Positions 59,357 to 64,000 of a stretch of DNA of 64,000 nt are shown here, in pieces. This stretch comes from Methylocaldum szegediense. Its GTDB lineage: Bacteria; Pseudomonadota; Gammaproteobacteria; Methylococcales; Methylococcaceae. The notes below the pieces were generated by a model. It made no database searches, had not been told where the DNA came from, and worked only from the letters and a program-made list of their open reading frames with translations. The position numbers and the translations under genes are program-made. The stretch spans positions 1 through 64,000 of the forward strand of contig NZ_OX458333.1 of the NCBI RefSeq assembly GCF_949769195.1. Direction: 5' to 3'. Position 1 is the first letter of the stretch. The number at the start of each line of letters is the position of its first letter.

Positions 59357-60178
59357 TCAGCGGCAACGCAGTTTACGGTGCGTCAGCGCCGGAAACGCTG
59401 TCCGGACTTTCTGCAAGCGGTCGCGATCGAACTCCGCAGTGACCACTCCTGCGCCTTGGGGAAGACAGGCGACTACCTGGCCCCAAGGGTCCACTATCAT
59501 ACTGTGGCCGAAGGTTTCGCGGCCGCTGACGTGAAAACCGCCCTGATTGGCGGCGATCGTATAGCACAGGTTTTCGACCGACCGCGCACGCACGAGAATC
59601 TCCCAGTGAGCGGCGCCGGTCTGCGCGGTAAAAGCCGACGGGACGGCGAGTATATCCATACCGCTGTCCGCCATCTGCCGGAATAGTTCGGGGAAGCGGA
59701 GGTCGTAGCAAATCGACAACCCCAGCCGGCCGAATGGCGTGTCCAGAACCAGCGCTTCATGACCGGGATCTATTGTATTGGACTCGTGATACTGCTCATC
59801 GGTGCCCGGCACGCTGACATCGAACAGATGAATCTTGTCGTAGCGGCCTACCCGCTCGCCCTTGTCGTTGTACACGAGGCAGGCAGCGTAGACCTTGCCG
59901 TGATTGGCGCGGATCGGCATGGTGCCGCCAACCAGCCAGACTTTTAGCCGTTCTGCCGTCCTGGCCAGAAAATCCTGAATAGGTCCGGAACCGTCCGTTT
60001 CGGCAACGCTTAGTTTGTCGGTTTCGGATTTACCCATGATGGCGAAATTTTCCGGCAGCACGATCAGGGTGGCACCCTGGGACGCGGCTTTCTCGATTAA
60101 CCGTCCCGCTTCAATCAGATTGCCGCTGACGTTGGGGCTGGATGCCATTTGGATCGCGGCGAGAACCGTTTTACTCAT
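59357..60178 (-). CDS. Nitrilase-superfamily amidase (NIT1/deaminated glutathione amidase type)
   Basis: A 273-residue carbon-nitrogen hydrolase. The catalytic triad can be placed: Glu in [12 protein letters not shown], Lys in [10 protein letters not shown], Cys in [51 protein letters not shown]-type sequence follows. This subgroup hydrolyses deaminated glutathione, a repair reaction (from yeast/mouse Nit1 and E. coli YbeM). ATG at 60178 overlaps the yhdP stop by eight bases. The order yhdP-nit-tldD is conserved in Gammaproteobacteria. Confidence 0.92.
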   Translation of the reverse strand: [273 protein letters not shown]

Positions 60179-63100
60179 TCGTGTTTGTCTCCGTTTCGTT
60201 GCCAAAACCCGATAAATCTTTCATGCCGTTCCAGGCGCGGTCGAGGAGGTCGAGCGGCAAGCTGCGGCTGATCTTGGTGATTTCCGGTTCATCCCAACTG
60301 CCCTTGACGGCATACTGGGTTGCAGTGATGCTGTCCACTTCCTCGCCGACCAGTTGTTGCGCCAAAAGCACGGCGGCACCGACCGCAGGCCCGCCGGCCA
60401 AAGCGCCTGCGATGGGTAGCGCAACGCTGGTGCGGGGAATGACAGTGACGATTTGATCCAAATCTCTCGCCACCAGTCCGGCACGTCCGTCGATGACGAT
60501 TTTGGCGGGAACCGCGTCGATCAGAAAGCCTTTCGTCACAGCTTGACCCCCGCCTAGCCTAAAGGTTCCCGTGACGCTGTCGTAGGCCAAGCCCTCGCCG
60601 AATAGATCGCTGAAATCAAAGGACAGTCTGCGCCACAGGGTGCTCAAGTTTAGCATACCAAGCACCCGGCCCAGCCCCGGTTCGACCTTAAGAATCGCTC
60701 CCTTGCCAAGTTTCATCCGAATCTCGCCGGTAACGCTCTCGCGCGCGAACTGCTGCGGCCCGCCCGGCCAGGACAAGGCAAAGTCGATATCCGAAGCGGT
60801 ATCCCTGACTTCCCCGGCATAACCGACCGTGCTCAATAGCTCGCCGAGATTTTCGGTGTGGAGTTTCCCTTCGAAACGAGTGGACACGGTCTGATCTGCC
60901 GATCGGGTCCAGCTGCCTTCAATGTCGAAGCGATGGTTCTTGGTTCCGCCGGATAAGGTTTTGATGATCATGCCGTGGGCCCGACGTTCGGTTCGAAAGC
61001 CGAACGGTCCCAGATCGGTGTTCTGCCAGATCAGCCGCTTCGCATTGAGCTCGAGATTCGGCACCGCGGACGGATCGATGGTTTCTCCACTCCCCGGCTC
61101 GGCTTTGACGGCTTTCAGTCTGGGGAGCTTAAGGTATTCCAAGTCGAAAGCTATTGAATCGGCCGTAGCGTTGAAGCTTCCTCTGCCGTAAGCACTGTCG
61201 ATGTAGCCCCGCCAGTCCTGGTTTTCGCGCGTCATGTCCAGGGTCAGGGAACCCAGAGGGTCGCCGCTCCAATACAGTGTTCTGATGTTCAGGTCCAGTT
61301 TTCGTAGAAGCGGAGCAGGGGACCGGTGGTCCGGGATGTCGAGCAGCAAGCGTCGCCACTCGGCGGCGTCGAGTTCATCCAATTGGGCGGCGATCGCCAG
61401 TCCGGGTTCCTGGGTCATAGCAGGTAGCAATCTCCCGATACCCACGCTGCCGCCTTCCAGGACGAAGCCGGCATCCGCCTCCGAAAACCTGAGTTTGGCG
61501 GTGACGTTGTGTCCATAATAGAGCTGAACCGGAATCTTGCTTCCGGCGCTAAGCGAGGTTTCGATGTAGAGGTTTTTCTTTGCTTTTTCGCGCTTTCCGA
61601 GCGGTGCCGGCAGGTCCAAGGCTACGCCCGTCATCGTGGAGGACAGCGATAACGCCAGTGAATCGCTTTCGCCATCGAGCGAGTTCGGGATCCGAAGACC
61701 GAACCGGTAATCGGTGGAGCCGCGCGCGAAACGCCAGAAATTTCCCGGGACTCGTTCCCGAAGATCCGGTACGCCAACGAGGCCTTTGATTTCAACTTCG
61801 GTTGATGCCCTTTCCTGCGAGACGCGGATGAAGGCGGGGTGATTGAACACCGAGGCGCGAATGGCGTCGGCGCTCAAACCGCTCTGTGTGAAATGTAGGG
61901 GGCCATTGATGTGTTGCAGCTCCACCCCAATGTTCTCTACATCAAACGTGGCGTCTTTGAATTCGACTTGACCGTCGATTTCGATCTTGCCTAGCTCCCG
62001 ATTCAGCGGAACGGCTAAATTCAGTGAAATATCCGTATTGCCGGCCGTGGTCACGAATTTGCCGAGTCCGGCGGGAATTTCGCGGAGAGGCGTTTGAGCG
62101 AGGAAATCCAGGATAGCAGGCACCGTGGCTCGGACGTTTCCGCTCAGTTTAAGCCAGGGTGAATGCTGCAGATCGTTGGCTTCGGCATGCGCCTCCACGA
62201 TCTCGCCCTGACCGATGCGGCCTTTGGTCAAGGCGAGCTCCAGACCTGGGCCGTAGAAGCGCACGGCGGCATTCGTTTGGGTTAGCGGCGGCCAATCCGG
62301 ATGAAAGCGGAATGTGAGGTCTTGCGCATCGATCGACGCCTGGAATACGCCTTCGTTCCGATGAAACGGGAAATCGGCGACAGCGCCGTGGAACAGAAGA
62401 TCGACACTGCGGACCTGTCCGCCGATGAGCGCCGTTTCCAGCTGGCGCGAGGTTTCGGGAGCGATTGCGAACGGCAGGTAATGTTTGATGGCGGCAATCG
62501 GCGTCTCGCCGAGTCGTACGCGAAGATCGACAAAAGGCGAGGAATCCGCCTTTTTAGGCAGGACGATGCTAAATCGTCCGTGCGCGGTGAAATCGGCGTT
62601 CTCGAGTGAAAACGAGCGTGACGAAATCGACCAATCGGTGTCGGCTTGCTGCCAAGACAGATCGGCTGCTGCCTTGGTGAGTTGGATCGGACTTTTCAGC
62701 CCCATTGTGGCCGGCTGGATCGTTCCGTTTTCAGTGGACACCGAAATCCGGCCAACTCCATCGGTACCGCACAGCGTTCCGCTCAGGCCAGAAACGCCCG
62801 GAAGCGATTCCCAGGCATTAGAACCAAAGCTATCGAACGTTCCACACAGGGCCAGGCGCTCGCCGAGCGGGCCATCGGGTGCGAAGTAAAAACGGACATT
62901 CCGCAGGGTGCCGCGCGGCTGAAGTTTTTTCAGAATTGCTCCCGTTTTTTCGTCGAGTAGCGGGAACATGTGTAAGACCGTGTCGACGTCGTTCAAATCC
63001 AGATACGACGCCGCGGCACGTATGGTGGAGACTGTTCCGTCGGCGCGCCGGGAGAGAGCGAGCGCCACCTGGGTTTCGGGCCAGGCGTCGGTCAATGCCG

Positions 63101-64000
63101 GCCTGAAACGGTCGATGTCCAGGCGCCAACCCTCGTTATCCCGCTGCCATCGGAACCGGCCGTCCAGGGAGGCCATGGCCAACTGGCTCTCGGTTTCGGC
63201 ACGCCCTTGCAGCGCGAAGACCGGTCTCGCCAGCTCGATTTTGCCCGCCGCCGAGTCCAGTCTACCAGCCCAGTGTCCCCAGAGCTCGAAGTTTGCCAGG
63301 CCGGACTTGATGGCGAAGTCCGATGCCGGCAGGACATCGGCGATTCGAGCCATGTCCACGCGCTTGGCTTCGAGGTAAAGCGTTCCGGACCATTCCTTGG
63401 CGTGGAAGAGATTGCCTTCCGCAACCAGGACGAGCCGAAAGGATTGGCCGAGGCTTGCTGGCAAGGCGATATCAGCGCCGAGCCGGTGTTTTCCGTTGTC
63501 GTTGACGAGTCGGATGTTTGCCTTTCCGAGAGGTAAAGGAGGAAGGTTCCGCTGCAAATCCTGCCACTCCAGCTCACAGTCCAGCAGCTCGAAGCGGCCA
63601 TCGGCTATGAGCCAGGCCGGCGGCTGATCGTGCACTTGCAGCCCCGCGATACCAAGTGTGCCGTCTTGCTCGCGTCTTATCGACAGTTTCGCGCCGACGA
63701 TCTCGAACCGGTCGAAGCTGGGCTGGCCGGTCAACAAGGTGCGTAGCGGATCAAGGTCGAGACGGACGGTTGCGAAGCTTATTGCCGATTGGCCCAGCGC
63801 GTCGAGGATGTGGAAGCCGTCGACCGACAATACGGGATGGAATCCTCGCAAGCGGGCGGACAGACCCTCGATTCGGAGAGTTTCGCCAATCAGGGAACCG
63901 ATTTGTGTTTCCAGGCTATGGCGATAGTCCGATGCCTTGGGAAATACCCAAAAGCGCAGGGCGGTAACCGTCAGTGCCAACGGAATGATGAGGCAAAGGC
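60171..64000 (-). CDS. yhdP: YhdP, AsmA-like envelope lipid transport protein (5' end beyond window)
   Basis: At least 1275 residues; the frame is open to the right edge (LCLIIPLALTVTALRFWVFP is the single membrane helix), so only a few N-terminal residues are missing. IGETLRIEGLSARLRGFHPVLSV and the later long beta-rich body, ending in FNLSTLWRRL-type sequence (GMLNLSTLWRRLSFDFSDLFGEGLAYDSVTGTF) and IPRTSVALPIAGALAGGPAVGAAVLLAQQLVG, are diagnostic of the TIGR02099/YhdP family. It spans the periplasm and helps carry phospholipids to the outer membrane with TamB and YdbH. Start codon cannot be given. Confidence 0.93.
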   Translation of the reverse strand, partial: LCLIIPLALTVTALRFWVFPKASDYRHSLETQIGSLIGETLRIEGLSARLRGFHPVLSVDGFHILDALGQSAISFATVRLDLDPLRTLLTGQPSFDRFEIVGAKLSIRREQDGTLGIAGLQVHDQPPAWLIADGRFELLDCELEWQDLQRNLPPLPLGKANIRLVNDNGKHRLGADIALPASLGQSFRLVLVAEGNLFHAKEWSGTLYLEAKRVDMARIADVLPASDFAIKSGLANFELWGHWAGRLDSAAGKIELARPVFALQGRAETESQLAMASLDGRFRWQRDNEGWRLDIDRFRPALTDAWPETQVALALSRRADGTVSTIRAAASYLDLNDVDTVLHMFPLLDEKTGAILKKLQPRGTLRNVRFYFAPDGPLGERLALCGTFDSFGSNAWESLPGVSGLSGTLCGTDGVGRISVSTENGTIQPATMGLKSPIQLTKAAADLSWQQADTDWSISSRSFSLENADFTAHGRFSIVLPKKADSSPFVDLRVRLGETPIAAIKHYLPFAIAPETSRQLETALIGGQVRSVDLLFHGAVADFPFHRNEGVFQASIDAQDLTFRFHPDWPPLTQTNAAVRFYGPGLELALTKGRIGQGEIVEAHAEANDLQHSPWLKLSGNVRATVPAILDFLAQTPLREIPAGLGKFVTTAGNTDISLNLAVPLNRELGKIEIDGQVEFKDATFDVENIGVELQHINGPLHFTQSGLSADAIRASVFNHPAFIRVSQERASTEVEIKGLVGVPDLRERVPGNFWRFARGSTDYRFGLRIPNSLDGESDSLALSLSSTMTGVALDLPAPLGKREKAKKNLYIETSLSAGSKIPVQLYYGHNVTAKLRFSEADAGFVLEGGSVGIGRLLPAMTQEPGLAIAAQLDELDAAEWRRLLLDIPDHRSPAPLLRKLDLNIRTLYWSGDPLGSLTLDMTRENQDWRGYIDSAYGRGSFNATADSIAFDLEYLKLPRLKAVKAEPGSGETIDPSAVPNLELNAKRLIWQNTDLGPFGFRTERRAHGMIIKTLSGGTKNHRFDIEGSWTRSADQTVSTRFEGKLHTENLGELLSTVGYAGEVRDTASDIDFALSWPGGPQQFARESVTGEIRMKLGKGAILKVEPGLGRVLGMLNLSTLWRRLSFDFSDLFGEGLAYDSVTGTFRLGGGQAVTKGFLIDAVPAKIVIDGRAGLVARDLDQIVTVIPRTSVALPIAGALAGGPAVGAAVLLAQQLVGEEVDSITATQYAVKGSWDEPEITKISRSLPLDLLDRAWNGMKDLSGFGNETETNTNE

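Noticed and set aside
1-64000. CRISPR array, insertion sequence or rRNA genes
   Set aside because: No regularly spaced direct repeats, no transposase frame and no rRNA sequence were seen on reading through.

Overview
The window looks like a chromosomal segment of a diazotrophic gammaproteobacterium. Gene content and order (nif-linked isc operon, yciB-yciI-bolA-ppiC string, yhdP-nit-tldD-pmbA block, lexA-imuA, a Yej-like transporter) would fit a Methylococcaceae-type methanotroph. That placement is an inference from memory of gene families; no methane oxidation gene is in the window.

Layout. 0-8 kb: the end of soxY, a purine salvage/cell-wall recycling operon (nagZ-hpt-methylthioinosine phosphorylase), small conserved proteins, the yciB-yciI-bolA-PPIase operon and a diguanylate cyclase. 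8.5-14.5 kb: tRNA-Ala(CGC) followed by an accessory block with an excisionase-like HTH protein, a NurA nuclease, a HerA-type translocase and a DNA methyltransferase in one tight operon, then a HigBA toxin-antitoxin pair with its own operator. This is the best candidate for an undescribed defence system. 14.9-18.3 kb: a GlxA-type regulator, an orphan HypX (CO ligand synthesis for NiFe hydrogenase) and two palindromic interspersed repeats.

18.4-34.6 kb is a nitrogen fixation region. A 16-gene minus-strand set runs iscS-iscU-erpA-like-iscA-hscB-hscA-fdx-nifV-nifW and then a tail of [2Fe-2S] proteins, CGFS glutaredoxin, BolA, FmdB and two unknowns. Diverging from it is a 1253-residue flavoprotein that resembles NfnB and NfnA fused in one chain, followed by a Bfd-type ferredoxin. 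The shared intergenic region carries two NifA-type sites (TGT-N10-ACA) and sigma-54 -24/-12 promoters facing both ways; a third NifA/sigma-54 pair lies before an unknown gene at 33 kb, which is followed by a DUF4213/DUF364 protein. So a housekeeping-type ISC machine, homocitrate synthase, a possible electron-bifurcating reductase and several unknown proteins appear to form one nif regulon.

35-48 kb: a membrane-anchored unknown, lexA-imuA (imuB and dnaE2 absent) with a perfect 27-bp operator-like palindrome, a di-haem cytochrome, fabI, an array of hairpins, a four-gene peptide ABC transporter, a HEAT-repeat protein and a GlcG/HbpS protein. 48-56 kb: a NitT/TauT-type binding protein, then a polysaccharide cluster (flippase, pyruvyltransferase, three GT4 glycosyltransferases). 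56-64 kb: pmbA, hicAB, tldD, a nitrilase-family amidase and yhdP, which runs off the right edge.

All motif positions were read by eye; no alignment, codon-usage or folding program was run.
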